From positions 124,001 to 188,000 of the forward strand of contig CALKOU010000001.1 of assembly GCA_938092005.1 (NCBI GenBank): a DNA stretch of 64,000 nucleotides, written 5' to 3'. Position 1 is the stretch's first letter, and every line of letters starts with the position of its first letter. Of this stretch, positions 1 to 7,981 are shown piece by piece. The position numbers were made by a program, and so were the translations under genes. Source of the DNA: an uncultured Flavobacteriaceae bacterium (GTDB lineage Bacteria; Bacteroidota; Bacteroidia; Flavobacteriales; Flavobacteriaceae). The notes below the pieces were generated by a model. That model saw only the letters and a list, made by a program, of their open reading frames with translations. It was not told the DNA's origin and did no database searches.

Positions 1-701
1 GGCAAGCGTTTGGCAAGCATGGTTTTTCCTGAACCTGGTGGACCAATCAATAAGATGTTATGCCCACCTGCGGCAGCTACTTCCATACAACGCTTTATGG
101 ACTCCTGCCCTTTAACATCTTCAAAATCCAACAGCGGATTGTGATGCACTCCTAGTTGAGCTGCCAAATCGTATTTTACTAAATGCTGAGTATGGTAGCC
201 TTCCAAGAAGGTTATCAAATCGGTAAGATGTGAAAAGGCGTGCACTTCAATGCCATCAACAATAGCGGCTTCCTGACCATTTTCTTCTGGAACTAAAATA
301 CCAACATGACCGTCGGCTTTGGCTTGTAGTGCCATGGGCAACACCCCTCTCACTGGACGTAGCGTTCCATCAAGGGAAAGTTCGCCCATAATCACCCATT
401 TCTCAAGGGCAATTGGTATCACTTGACCTGAGGCAACGAGAATACCTAGCGCTATGGGAACATCATAGGCGGCTCCTTCTTTGCGTAAATCAGCAGGTGC
501 CATGTTAATGGTAATCCGTTTTCCGGGCAACTTATACTGACATTCCATTAGCGCAGCGGCAATACGGTGGTTACTTTCTTTAACGGCATTATCTGGTAAG
601 CCAACCAAATGATACCCCACACCGGGATGTATATGTACTTCAATGGTTATTTGTTGGGCATCTATACCAAAGACGGCACTGCCAAAAATTTGGGTAAGCA
701 T
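1..701 (-). CDS. YifB/ComM family Mg-chelatase-like AAA+ ATPase (partial)
   Basis: The first 233 or so residues are visible; the rest lies beyond the left edge. The start is the ATG at 701, reading [16 protein letters not shown]. The N-terminal part is the Lon-protease-like domain typical of the family ([30 protein letters not shown]). It leads into the ATPase domain with a Walker A motif, IGPPGSGKT, around residue 215. Family members are hexameric ATPases; the ComM relatives act as branch-migration helicases in natural transformation, while the role in Bacteroidota is not established. It is divergent from the flavin reductase gene with about 50 bp between the two starts, so the promoters must share this gap. 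Confidence 0.93.
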   Translation of the reverse strand, partial: MLTQIFGSAVFGIDAQQITIEVHIHPGVGYHLVGLPDNAVKESNHRIAAALMECQYKLPGKRITINMAPADLRKEGAAYDVPIALGILVASGQVIPIALEKWVIMGELSLDGTLRPVRGVLPMALQAKADGHVGILVPEENGQEAAIVDGIEVHAFSHLTDLITFLEGYHTQHLVKYDLAAQLGVHHNPLLDFEDVKGQESIKRCMEVAAAGGHNILLIGPPGSGKTMLAKRL

Positions 702-750
702 AATGAGGCATTTTGAATCTAAAATATAAAAAATAACGTTATTTGCACCC

Positions 751-1218
751 ATGAATGCACAAGACTTTCGCACTATTTGCGGGCAATTTGCCACCGGAGT
801 AACCGTAATTACCACCACACACAACAACGTACCCATAGGGTTTACGGCCAATTCGTTCACTTCTGTTTCGCTAGAACCGGCCATTGTTTTGTTCTGTTTA
901 AAAACAACTTCTGAAAGCAATGCCGCTTTTCAAGAAAGCAAGGCGTTTGCCATTAACATACTTTCCGATGCACAAGAAGATGTTTCCAATGCCTTTGCAA
1001 ATCCTAAAAACAGCCAAGAAGCACGTTTTGCGAATGCAGCCCTTGAAACTCACGACCTGCCTGTGCTAAAAGACACCCTTGGATACTTAAGCGGTAATAT
1101 CGTTAAACACGAAGAAATGGGCGATCACATTGTGTATTACGGACAGGTGACGGATGGCAAACATTATGCGGGCAATCCCCTACTCTACGCCAAAGGCGGG
1201 TATCAGCGGTTGCCGTAA
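751..1218 (+). CDS. Flavin reductase family protein (FMN-binding split barrel)
   Basis: A 155-residue single-domain protein of the flavin reductase/DIM6-NTAB family. Residues 1-50 carry the family pattern [17 protein letters not shown], then [14 protein letters not shown], which forms the FMN phosphate-binding strand and turn. Relatives reduce FMN or FAD with NAD(P)H and often supply a two-component monooxygenase, but no partner oxygenase is nearby, so the substrate is unknown. Length is normal for the family. It is a lone gene with its start 50 bp from divergent comM. The last 42 bases of its coding region (1171-1212) are repeated with four differences at 1452-1493, inside the 3' end of dsbD. 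Confidence 0.88.
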   Translation: MNAQDFRTICGQFATGVTVITTTHNNVPIGFTANSFTSVSLEPAIVLFCLKTTSESNAAFQESKAFAINILSDAQEDVSNAFANPKNSQEARFANAALETHDLPVLKDTLGYLSGNIVKHEEMGDHIVYYGQVTDGKHYAGNPLLYAKGGYQRLP

Positions 1219-1346
1219 TTTATTTAATGCAATTCCTTCTTTATTCCACGCCTACTCTCAGTGCGCCAATGTGGCTATTTTAAAGTTTTGTATGTTTAGG
1301 TAACCCAAAAACCTACTAATGCCACACAAAACAAAACCTCTTTTTT

Positions 1347-1430
1347 TGTCATTCTGAACTTGTTTCAGAATCCACTGCTGTCTAAAAAGTAGAAAACAAA
1401 TAGAGATTCTGAAATAAATTCAGAATGACA
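1347..1430. repeat. Long imperfect inverted repeat between flavin reductase and dsbD
   Basis: Left arm 1347-1372 begins TGTCATTCTGAAC and right arm 1405-1430 ends TTCAGAATGACA. The right arm's reverse complement matches the left arm at 24 of 26 positions, with a 32-base spacer. Each arm itself contains a smaller TTCTGAA/TTCAGAA repeat. It lies between two genes that converge (751-1218 on plus, dsbD on minus), so its transcript could form a hairpin from either side. Similar TGTCATTCTGAA palindromes recur in Bacteroidota genomes as I remember them; the number of copies in this genome cannot be seen here. Confidence 0.85.
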
Positions 1431-1451
1431 GATTTTCATACTTTTTAGGCA

Positions 1452-1493
1452 GGCAACCCGCTACTCTATGCCAAAGGCGGGTATCAGCGATTG
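1452..1493 (+). repeat. Second copy of the flavin reductase gene's 3' end
   Basis: Bases 1452-1493 match 1171-1212, the end of the flavin reductase coding region, at 38 of 42 positions, in the same orientation. The unit is separated from its source by the inverted repeat at 1347-1430. Read on the minus strand it supplies the last ten codons and the stop codon of dsbD, so this is a duplication that has become part of a neighbouring gene. Confidence 0.85.
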
Positions 1494-3410
1494 ATTTAAT
1501 TTACCAGCCGCTATCCCTTCTCGAAGCCATGTGGCATAAGTTGCCGCATCGGTGTATTGAATGGGTGGGTTAAGAATCGTGCCATCGGGCATTAACAGCA
1601 CGTAGTACGGCTGTGAAACCGATTTAAAATTCAACGCCTGGAAAGCAGACCACTTTTGTCCTACTGTTTTTAGGGTACGACTGCTGCCGTCAGCGTACGT
1701 TATTGTCAATTGGTCATCTTCTGCCAAAGGCTTGCGATCGTCTACGTACAAGGAAATCAGCACCACCTCATCGCGTATCATTTCGTATATCTCCGGCACC
1801 GTCCATACGTTTTCCTCAACTTTACGGCAGTTGACACACGCCCATCCTGTAAAGTCTAAGAGAATAGGTTTTTGTTGCGCTACGGCTGCTGCCCTCCCCG
1901 ATTCGTAATCTTTGTAGCAATCGAGGTTTAGCGGACAGTCCGAATCCGTTTTATACACAGAATAAAAAGCCGGTGGTGGAAAGCCGCTAAGCGCACGCAA
2001 AGGCGTTGTACTATTTGGATTAAGTCCTTGCGCTAAATAACCAATAAACAGCACCAAAAACACACCTAAAACCCGCTGAAAACGAAATACCTTTTTGGAT
2101 GGTGTTTGCAAAAACGAGAGACCGCCAAACAAGAATATAGCCCAAAGCAACATGATGATCATCCAAATACCGATAAACAGTTCACGTGGTAAAATACCCC
2201 ACCCTTGTACCATATCGGCGTTGGACAAAAACTTCAGTGCCAGTGCAAGCTCAACAAAGCCTAAAGATACTTTTACATTGTGCAACCATCCTCCAGATTT
2301 GGGCAGTTTGCTCAAAGCATTTGGAAAAAATGACAATACCCCAAACGGTAATGCCAGTGCCGTACCAAAGCCCAGCATTCCTGCTGTTAGCTGAATGGCA
2401 CCGCCGTCGGCAGTGAGGGAACCTACCAGCAATGAGCCCAAAATGGGACCTGTACATGAAAACGACACCACAGCAAGTGTGAGTGCCATAAAAAAGATGC
2501 CCAAATAATTAGATTTGGTAGAGGCTTCATCAGATTTTGACGACCATTTAGCTGGTAACGTCAATTCGAATAATCCAAAAAAAGATAAAGCAAAAATGAC
2601 AAACACCGCAAAAAACACCATGTTCAAAACAACATTCGTAGCAATGGAATTTAAGATTTCAGGGCGCAACTGATCTAAAAAGTGAAAGGGCAAACTCAAT
2701 ACCCCATAAATAGCCACAATTGAAAAAGCATACGCCAATGAACGCCGAATGCTCACCGCGCGGCTCGTACTGCTTTTTGAAAAATATGAAACCGTTAATG
2801 GAATTAGTGGAAACACACAAGGTGTTAGTAAGGCTAGAAAACCACCTAACAATCCTAATGTGAAAATACCCCACCACGAAGCATTACTTGTAGGGGCAGA
2901 TGCTTCCAGTAAATCCGTGTTTTTTAAATCCAATTGAAGTGTGTTCCCTGAGAGCTGTACATCGGTCAAATCGCGTGTTGTGGCATTAATCAGACTGCCA
3001 TCGATGGGAATACTCAGCGGCTCTTCTCTAAAAATACAAACAGCATCGTCACAGGCTTGATATTCAACCACCAGCTCAATGGTTTTTGCCGCTGTTTGTA
3101 CAGCCTGAACAAGGATCGCTTCTTTGGTAAAATAAGACAAATCCATTTCAAAAATGGCATCATAACCTGTTTTGGCTTCAGTTCCTTCAAGTGCGCCCGT
3201 TGGCGATGCGTTGTTCCAATGCAAAACCGTTGGGAGTGGACCTCCTTCGGGCAGCTGCGTACTGTACAATTTCCAGTTGTCTTGTATTGTAGCACGTAGC
3301 ACCACATCATACGTATTTGTATCTGTTTGGCGTGCTTGCGCACTCCATGTTACTGGGTTTTGTGCCCAAAGTGCTTGGACGGCTAAAAGGGTAATTATAA
3401 GTATTCTCAT
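1461..3410 (-). CDS. dsbD: DsbD-type thiol:disulfide interchange protein
   Basis: A 649-residue transmembrane electron carrier that moves reducing power from cytoplasmic thioredoxin to the periplasm. A signal peptide (residues 1-16, ending LWAQ) precedes the DsbD-alpha-like domain with Cys120 and Cys125 (ACDDAVC). The membrane domain (about 180-470) has the paired cysteines Cys198 in LTPCVFP and Cys319 in SFSCTGP. The C-terminal thioredoxin domain has Cys525 and Cys528 (WACVNC). All three redox pairs are present, so it should be functional. It overlaps tilS by 4 bp. The last ten residues (640-649) come from DNA duplicated from the flavin reductase gene, so the natural C-terminus has been replaced or extended. 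Confidence 0.93.
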   Translation of the reverse strand: MRILIITLLAVQALWAQNPVTWSAQARQTDTNTYDVVLRATIQDNWKLYSTQLPEGGPLPTVLHWNNASPTGALEGTEAKTGYDAIFEMDLSYFTKEAILVQAVQTAAKTIELVVEYQACDDAVCIFREEPLSIPIDGSLINATTRDLTDVQLSGNTLQLDLKNTDLLEASAPTSNASWWGIFTLGLLGGFLALLTPCVFPLIPLTVSYFSKSSTSRAVSIRRSLAYAFSIVAIYGVLSLPFHFLDQLRPEILNSIATNVVLNMVFFAVFVIFALSFFGLFELTLPAKWSSKSDEASTKSNYLGIFFMALTLAVVSFSCTGPILGSLLVGSLTADGGAIQLTAGMLGFGTALALPFGVLSFFPNALSKLPKSGGWLHNVKVSLGFVELALALKFLSNADMVQGWGILPRELFIGIWMIIMLLWAIFLFGGLSFLQTPSKKVFRFQRVLGVFLVLFIGYLAQGLNPNSTTPLRALSGFPPPAFYSVYKTDSDCPLNLDCYKDYESGRAAAVAQQKPILLDFTGWACVNCRKVEENVWTVPEIYEMIRDEVVLISLYVDDRKPLAEDDQLTITYADGSSRTLKTVGQKWSAFQALNFKSVSQPYYVLLMPDGTILNPPIQYTDAATYATWLREGIAAGKLNQSLIPAFGIE

Positions 3411-4693
3411 GTTAATCTAATTTGGAGTGTTGAGGCATTATCAGTTGAAACAAATCTACGATCTAAACGTTTACCCACAACCCAAACAATGTCGTTGTTG
3501 TGACACAACACCCATTGGTTTTGTTTTTCGTGAGCCGTCATTTTCGCATCTTTAAAGTATTTGGATAGTTTTTTCTTTCCTGTCATTCCCACAGGGTAAA
3601 ACACATCTCCCTCCTGCCAATGACGCAGTGTTAATGGGAACAAAAGTTTTGATGCATCTACAACAACACATCGATCAGATAATGCGGTGTTGTTATTGGA
3701 GTTTGAAATTGTTAATGAAATGGGGAATGTAATACCGTCTTCGTTTACTTGATAATGTTCAGAGGAATCCGCAACCTGATTTTCAATGGCCGTAAGCACA
3801 AAATGATCTCGTTCACGGAGTAATACATGCGTGCCGCTAGTCGTTTTTTTTCCTGCATGTGTTTGCAACAGTTTTGCTACTTCCATTGCATCAAATCCAA
3901 AAGGAGAAAATAAATGATGTAACCAAAAACGTTGCGGCTTTAAGGTTTCAAAGCTAGAAAATGGAATAACGATATGACTTTTTTTAGTTTGCCATGTACT
4001 TTTTATTTGGTCTACTAGTGACGACAACGCATGAAAACCATCTTGCAAATGCTGCAAAGAAGTAAGTGTATTGGCTTTTGTTTGGGCAGACAAGGCTAAG
4101 AATGCGGGCACCACCTGATGACGAATGGCATTACGTAAATAACCGGTGCTTGCATTGGAAACGTCTTCGCGCCAATCTATATTATTTGCTTTGGCGTACG
4201 TGATTATGTCTTCTTTTGAGAAGGGCAATAGCGGTCGAACAAGACTGCCCTTTTTATCCCGTATGCCACCCAACCCTTCTAGCCCACTTCCCCTAGAGAG
4301 GCGCATAAACAAGGTTTCTAGTTGATCATCAGCATGATGTGCTGTCAACACATAATCGTAGTGGTGTTCGGTTTGCAATTGCTTAAACCAGTTATAGCGT
4401 AAGTCACGGGCTTTTTCCTGAATTCCAGCTGCATCTACAGCAATAGGTGCTGTTTTAGAAAAATACGGTACGTTCATGTTTTTTGCCAATTCATGAACTG
4501 AAACCGCATCCAAATCGCTATCAGTACCGCGTAATTTATAATTCATATGTGCTATTCCAATGGTATAACCACTTTGTTGCATTAAATGTGCCAAAACGAC
4601 ACTGTCCACCCCGCCACTTACGGCAACCAAGCATTTTTGATTATCGGGCGCACCAATCAACGTACTGATATGATCCTTGAAATTATGTTTCAT
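3407..4693 (-). CDS. tilS: tRNA(Ile)-lysidine synthase TilS
   Basis: Converts the wobble cytidine of the CAU anticodon of tRNA-Ile2 to lysidine using ATP and lysine, an essential decoding step. The 428-residue protein has the PP-loop ATP-binding motif SGGVDSVVLAH starting at residue 26, then HHADDQLETLFMRLSRGSGLEGLGG, typical of TilS. The C-terminal third contains the substrate-binding and TilS-C regions (LSKYFKDAKM). I chose the ATG at 4693 (MKHNFKDH), which overlaps the pabB stop by 11 bp. An upstream in-frame start at 4729 would add 12 residues lying inside pabB. It is the middle gene of pabB-tilS-dsbD. Confidence 0.93.
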   Translation of the reverse strand: MKHNFKDHISTLIGAPDNQKCLVAVSGGVDSVVLAHLMQQSGYTIGIAHMNYKLRGTDSDLDAVSVHELAKNMNVPYFSKTAPIAVDAAGIQEKARDLRYNWFKQLQTEHHYDYVLTAHHADDQLETLFMRLSRGSGLEGLGGIRDKKGSLVRPLLPFSKEDIITYAKANNIDWREDVSNASTGYLRNAIRHQVVPAFLALSAQTKANTLTSLQHLQDGFHALSSLVDQIKSTWQTKKSHIVIPFSSFETLKPQRFWLHHLFSPFGFDAMEVAKLLQTHAGKKTTSGTHVLLRERDHFVLTAIENQVADSSEHYQVNEDGITFPISLTISNSNNNTALSDRCVVVDASKLLFPLTLRHWQEGDVFYPVGMTGKKKLSKYFKDAKMTAHEKQNQWVLCHNNDIVWVVGKRLDRRFVSTDNASTLQIRLT

Positions 4694-5990
4694 CTGTGCT
4701 GGGTACCGTTGTTTTGTTAGCCAAAACACGTTTGATTGCTTTCACTTTAAGTTGACATTCGTCGTATTCTTTTTCTGGGTCGGCAGCAGCAGTAAGGGCA
4801 CTTCCCACGTGGGTGGAAAGATATTGCGTTTTTGCATCATAGATAAGGCTACGAATAACCACATTAAAATCGAAGTTTCCATTTGGCATAAAATAACCAA
4901 CGGCTCCACTGTACAAGCCTCGCTGACTGTTTTCGTATTGGTCAATAAGTTCCATGGCACGCTGTTTTGGAGCTCCTGTCATACTCCCCATTGGAAAGCA
5001 AGCATTGATAACATCTAGGGAAGAGTGTTTATCATCACATGCTGCTTTCACTGTTGAAATCATTTGATGTACTTGCGCAAAGGGGTACACAGCGCATTGC
5101 TCCGTTACTTCAACAGTTCCTTTTTGAGCAATTCGTGACAAATCATTACGTACTAAATCTGTAATCATGATGTTTTCAGAACGCTCTTTGGCATCGTACA
5201 TCAATATTTGTGCTGCGGCACGATCCAATGCGGTGTCTTGGTGTCTTGCTGCAGTTCCTTTAATGGGCTGTGAAAGAAGCTGATTTCCACTACGCTGTAA
5301 AAAACGCTCTGGCGAAGCAGACATAAGGTACGTATCGTGTAGTGACAAAAACGAAGCAAAAGGTGTTTTTCCAATGCTATTAAGGGCTTTAAATATGGCT
5401 AATGGCTTCACAAACACATCAGTTGCATACCATTCCATGCAATAATTTACTTCATAAATATCACCACGCATGATATGCTCTTTCAGAGCCGTAGCTTGCT
5501 GCAAGTATGCTGATCGACTGATTCGAGGTCTTAAATCAATCGGAGCAGGAACAATGTCTTTAGTAATTGACGAAAGTTTGATATGCGCAAAATCCTCATG
5601 AGCGTCTGTGTCGGGTGCATAAAGAGCTGTAAGTGTATCTCCTTTTAGTAGCCATATTTTGCTTGGACAAAAAAATTGCAGCTTTGGAACGGACAGAAAT
5701 GAAGGGTTTGAGGGTATTACCGATTCCCAAACAGACGTATATTCATAACTAAAGAAACCAAATAACCAATCGGTGCCGAGTGCTTCTTCCAACGCATGTG
5801 ATGAGGATATCCAAGGATTTTCACCACTAGTTCCTATGGCAAGAATAGCATCAAATTTGTTCTCCTGATGTGGGTAATCATTCGAATCATACCACGCTAA
5901 GGGAGTAGCATTCTTTGCCCACTCCAACAACCGTCCCTTAATATCAGGGGCGTTTTTAACATTAAAGACTGTTTTTGAGCGTTTTATCAA
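4683..5990 (-). CDS. pabB: Aminodeoxychorismate synthase component I
   Basis: Chorismate-utilising enzyme that makes 4-amino-4-deoxychorismate, the precursor of p-aminobenzoate and folate, using ammonia from a glutaminase partner not in this window. The 435-residue protein has the family block PIKGTAARHQ (242-251), then ERSENIMITDLVRNDLSR and GSMTGAPKQRAMELI. The lysine at position 244 in PIKGT is the PabB hallmark; anthranilate synthase TrpE has alanine there (PIAGT), so I call PabB and not TrpE. First gene of the minus-strand pabB-tilS-dsbD run. Upstream, 5991-6061 holds no gene. Confidence 0.9.
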   Translation of the reverse strand: MIKRSKTVFNVKNAPDIKGRLLEWAKNATPLAWYDSNDYPHQENKFDAILAIGTSGENPWISSSHALEEALGTDWLFGFFSYEYTSVWESVIPSNPSFLSVPKLQFFCPSKIWLLKGDTLTALYAPDTDAHEDFAHIKLSSITKDIVPAPIDLRPRISRSAYLQQATALKEHIMRGDIYEVNYCMEWYATDVFVKPLAIFKALNSIGKTPFASFLSLHDTYLMSASPERFLQRSGNQLLSQPIKGTAARHQDTALDRAAAQILMYDAKERSENIMITDLVRNDLSRIAQKGTVEVTEQCAVYPFAQVHQMISTVKAACDDKHSSLDVINACFPMGSMTGAPKQRAMELIDQYENSQRGLYSGAVGYFMPNGNFDFNVVIRSLIYDAKTQYLSTHVGSALTAAADPEKEYDECQLKVKAIKRVLANKTTVPSTDET

Positions 5991-6061
5991 TTTTATTTTT
6001 TGACTTAAAAAACAAAATTACTTAATTCATTGGGATCGTATCATCGCTTTAAAAAAAAATC

Positions 6062-6069
6062 TATATTTG
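6062..6069 (+). promoter_or_regulatory. Minus-7 box of the arginine operon promoter
   Basis: TATATTTG matches the Bacteroidota sigma-ABfrA minus-7 consensus TAnnTTTG. Placing the G near position -4 puts the transcription start at about 6073, at or within a few bases of the leader ORF's ATG at 6074. I see no good minus-33 TTTG at the usual 17-23 base spacing; a TTG at 6030-6032 is too far away. Confidence 0.7.
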
Positions 6070-6073
6070 CACC

Positions 6074-6130
6074 ATGACTATTCAACTAGTTTCTTATTCA
6101 CCACAACCCAAGCGCACACGCCGCCCCTAG
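6074..6130 (+). CDS. Candidate arginine-sensing leader peptide, 18 codons
   Basis: A short ORF reads MTIQLVSYSPQPKRTRRP and stops with TAG. Residues 14, 16 and 17 are arginine, all CGC codons, packed just before the stop. It lies between the predicted promoter and the first gene of an arginine biosynthesis operon. This is the classical layout of an attenuator leader peptide, where stalling at Arg codons reports low charged tRNA-Arg. The start codon is almost at the predicted 5' end, so the mRNA would be nearly leaderless. The ORF and its position are seen directly; the regulatory role is inference. There is no sequence family I can match it to. Confidence 0.6.
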   Translation: MTIQLVSYSPQPKRTRRP

Positions 6131-6170
6131 GGGTGATTCTACTATCTATGGAGCTCAGGTGTGTCCGGTT
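6113..6170 (+). promoter_or_regulatory. Possible switching RNA structure of the arginine leader
   Basis: Two pairings compete. Bases 6122-6126 can pair with 6131-6135 around a CTAG loop containing part of the leader stop codon. The Arg-codon stretch 6114-6119 (GCACAC) can instead pair with 6159-6164 (GTGTGT, one G-U). A ribosome stalled at the Arg codons would block the second pairing. There is no run of T after either stem, so a standard intrinsic terminator is not evident; control by Rho or by translation of the next gene is possible. The rest of the leader to 6215 shows no other feature. Confidence 0.35.
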
Positions 6171-6215
6171 TCCCTTTCGAATAAAATTACAGTCTAATTT
6201 ACCTTTATCCATCTT

Positions 6216-6806
6216 ATGGAAATTCTAGTTGCTAAACGCATTCACGTAAAGTATGCCACCATCATATCGGAAACCATATCCTCCTCGGCTCAAGTTCGAG
6301 GCACAGGAATTGCACGCCGAACACCAGCCTATATTCAAAAAAAGATAGAATCTGGAGATGCTATTATTGCTCTGGACGGAGATGCTTTTGCAGGGTTTTG
6401 TTATATCGAGGCTTGGGGACATGAAAAATATGTTGCGCATTCGGGATTAATTGTAAATCCAACTTATAGAGGGGTTGGATTGGCAAAGAAAATCAAAACG
6501 CAAATCTTTCAGTACACCAAAGAAAAGTATCCAAACGCTAAAATATTTGGCATTACCACAGGGTTACCGGTCATGAAAATTAATTATGATTTAGGATACA
6601 AGCCTGTTACTTTTTCTGAACTAACAGACGATCCTGACTTTTGGAAAGGTTGTCAAACATGTAAAAATTATGACGTGCTCACACGCACAAACAGAACCAT
6701 GTGTTTGTGTACGGGGATGTTATACAATCCTAACGCTGAACATTCAAACGGCAAGAAAAACAGATTACAATCATTTAAAAACGCTTTTAAACGAATAAAA
6801 AAATGA
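6216..6806 (+). CDS. GNAT acyltransferase of the arginine operon
   Basis: A 196-residue GNAT-fold protein with the acetyl-CoA-binding motif NPTYRGVGLAKKI around residues 88-100. The C-terminal part is cysteine-rich (GCQTCKNYDVLTR, then MCLCTGML), as in the homologues that sit first in Bacteroidota arginine operons. From its place as the first gene of a complete pathway that otherwise lacks a first enzyme, I infer it acylates glutamate, taking the role of ArgA; the acyl donor (acetyl- or succinyl-CoA) cannot be read from sequence. Its stop overlaps argG by 4 bp. The four cysteines could bind a metal, which is speculation. Confidence 0.8.
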   Translation: MEILVAKRIHVKYATIISETISSSAQVRGTGIARRTPAYIQKKIESGDAIIALDGDAFAGFCYIEAWGHEKYVAHSGLIVNPTYRGVGLAKKIKTQIFQYTKEKYPNAKIFGITTGLPVMKINYDLGYKPVTFSELTDDPDFWKGCQTCKNYDVLTRTNRTMCLCTGMLYNPNAEHSNGKKNRLQSFKNAFKRIKK

Positions 6807-7981
6807 AAAAATTAGTATTGGCATTTAGCGGAGGATTAGACACTTCGTATTGCACAAAGTCACTTAGCGAGCAGGGATTTGAGGTTCATGCAGTTGGTGT
6901 AAATACAGGCGGTTTTGATACTGCTGAAATAGAAACACTCGAAAAAAGAGCGATTGCACTTGGCGCAACTTCATATACATGTATTGACGCCCTTGAAACA
7001 TTTTATCAAGACATTGTCAAGTATCTTATTTTTGGGAACGTACTCAAAAACAACACCTACCCCCTTTCGGTTAGTGCAGAACGCATTACACAAGCCGTTG
7101 CACTTATCAAAGAAGCACAAAAAATTGGAGCAGATTATATTGCACATGGAAGCACGGGCGCTGGAAATGATCAAGTACGTTTTGATTTGGTGTTCCAAAC
7201 CCTAGCACCCGAAATTAACATCATCACACCAATACGAGATGAAAAGTTATCACGTGAAGCGGAAATTGAATACTTGAAATCACATGGTGTTGATTGGTCG
7301 TGGGAAAAAGCACAGTACTCTATCAACAAAGGATTATGGGGAACATCTGTTGGTGGTAGTGAAACCTTAAAATCGCGCAAACCCCTACCTGATGAGGCGT
7401 ACCCAAGTGCATGTACTAAAACTACATCAGAGCAAATTTCACTTCAATTTGAAAAAGGGGAATTGGTAGGCATTAACGAAACCGCTTATAGTCCAGTTCA
7501 AGCCATTCAAAAACTTCAGGAACTCGCTGGACCGTTTGCCATTGGGCGGGACATTCACGTAGGTGATACCATTATTGGAATTAAAGGAAGAGTTGGTTTT
7601 GAAGCTGCCGCTGCTTTGATCACCATTAAAGCACATCATTTGTTAGAAAAGCACACCCTTAGCAAGTGGCAGTTGCACCACAAGGATTATATTGGCTCGT
7701 ACTACGGCATGATGCTACACGAAGGACAATATCTTGACCCCGTTATGCGTGATTTTGAACAGCTATTGCAAAGCAGCCAACGCACTGTAACGGGAAGTGT
7801 TTATGTAACGCTTAATCCCTATCGCTTTACCTTAGATGGTATTTCATCGGCATTTGACCTGATGGACAACAGCTTTGGTACGTATGGTGAAGTCAACAAA
7901 GGCTGGAGCGCAGACGAAGCAAAAGGATTTATTAAGCTATCGGCAAATGCCGGAAAAATTTATCAGCATGTCAATAAATAA
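6803..7981 (+). CDS. argG: Argininosuccinate synthase
   Basis: Condenses citrulline and aspartate to argininosuccinate with ATP, the penultimate step of arginine synthesis. The 392-residue protein has the N-type ATP pyrophosphatase P-loop SGGLDTS at residues 9-15 and the block HGSTGAGNDQVRFD that contacts ATP and aspartate. The length and sequence fit the Bacteroidota branch of ArgG. The ATG overlaps the upstream GNAT stop (ATGA), suggesting translational coupling, and its 3' end overlaps argC by 14 bp. Confidence 0.95.
   Translation: MKKLVLAFSGGLDTSYCTKSLSEQGFEVHAVGVNTGGFDTAEIETLEKRAIALGATSYTCIDALETFYQDIVKYLIFGNVLKNNTYPLSVSAERITQAVALIKEAQKIGADYIAHGSTGAGNDQVRFDLVFQTLAPEINIITPIRDEKLSREAEIEYLKSHGVDWSWEKAQYSINKGLWGTSVGGSETLKSRKPLPDEAYPSACTKTTSEQISLQFEKGELVGINETAYSPVQAIQKLQELAGPFAIGRDIHVGDTIIGIKGRVGFEAAAALITIKAHHLLEKHTLSKWQLHHKDYIGSYYGMMLHEGQYLDPVMRDFEQLLQSSQRTVTGSVYVTLNPYRFTLDGISSAFDLMDNSFGTYGEVNKGWSADEAKGFIKLSANAGKIYQHVNK

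Noticed and set aside
2095-3420. Several plus-strand open frames opposite dsbD
   Set aside because: They lie antisense to a well-supported gene, overlap one another in different frames, and show no recognisable motifs.
4683-5990. Anthranilate synthase component I (TrpE)
   Set aside because: The PIKGT motif with lysine is the PabB form; no trp genes are adjacent, while the neighbours are tilS and dsbD.
6122-6135. Intrinsic terminator in the arginine leader
   Set aside because: The stem is short and no T-run follows, so I list it only as part of a possible switching structure.
7875-7967. Longer N-terminus for argC
   Set aside because: It would overlap argG by over 100 bp and precede the Rossmann motif with unrelated residues; the ATG at 7968 fits the family.
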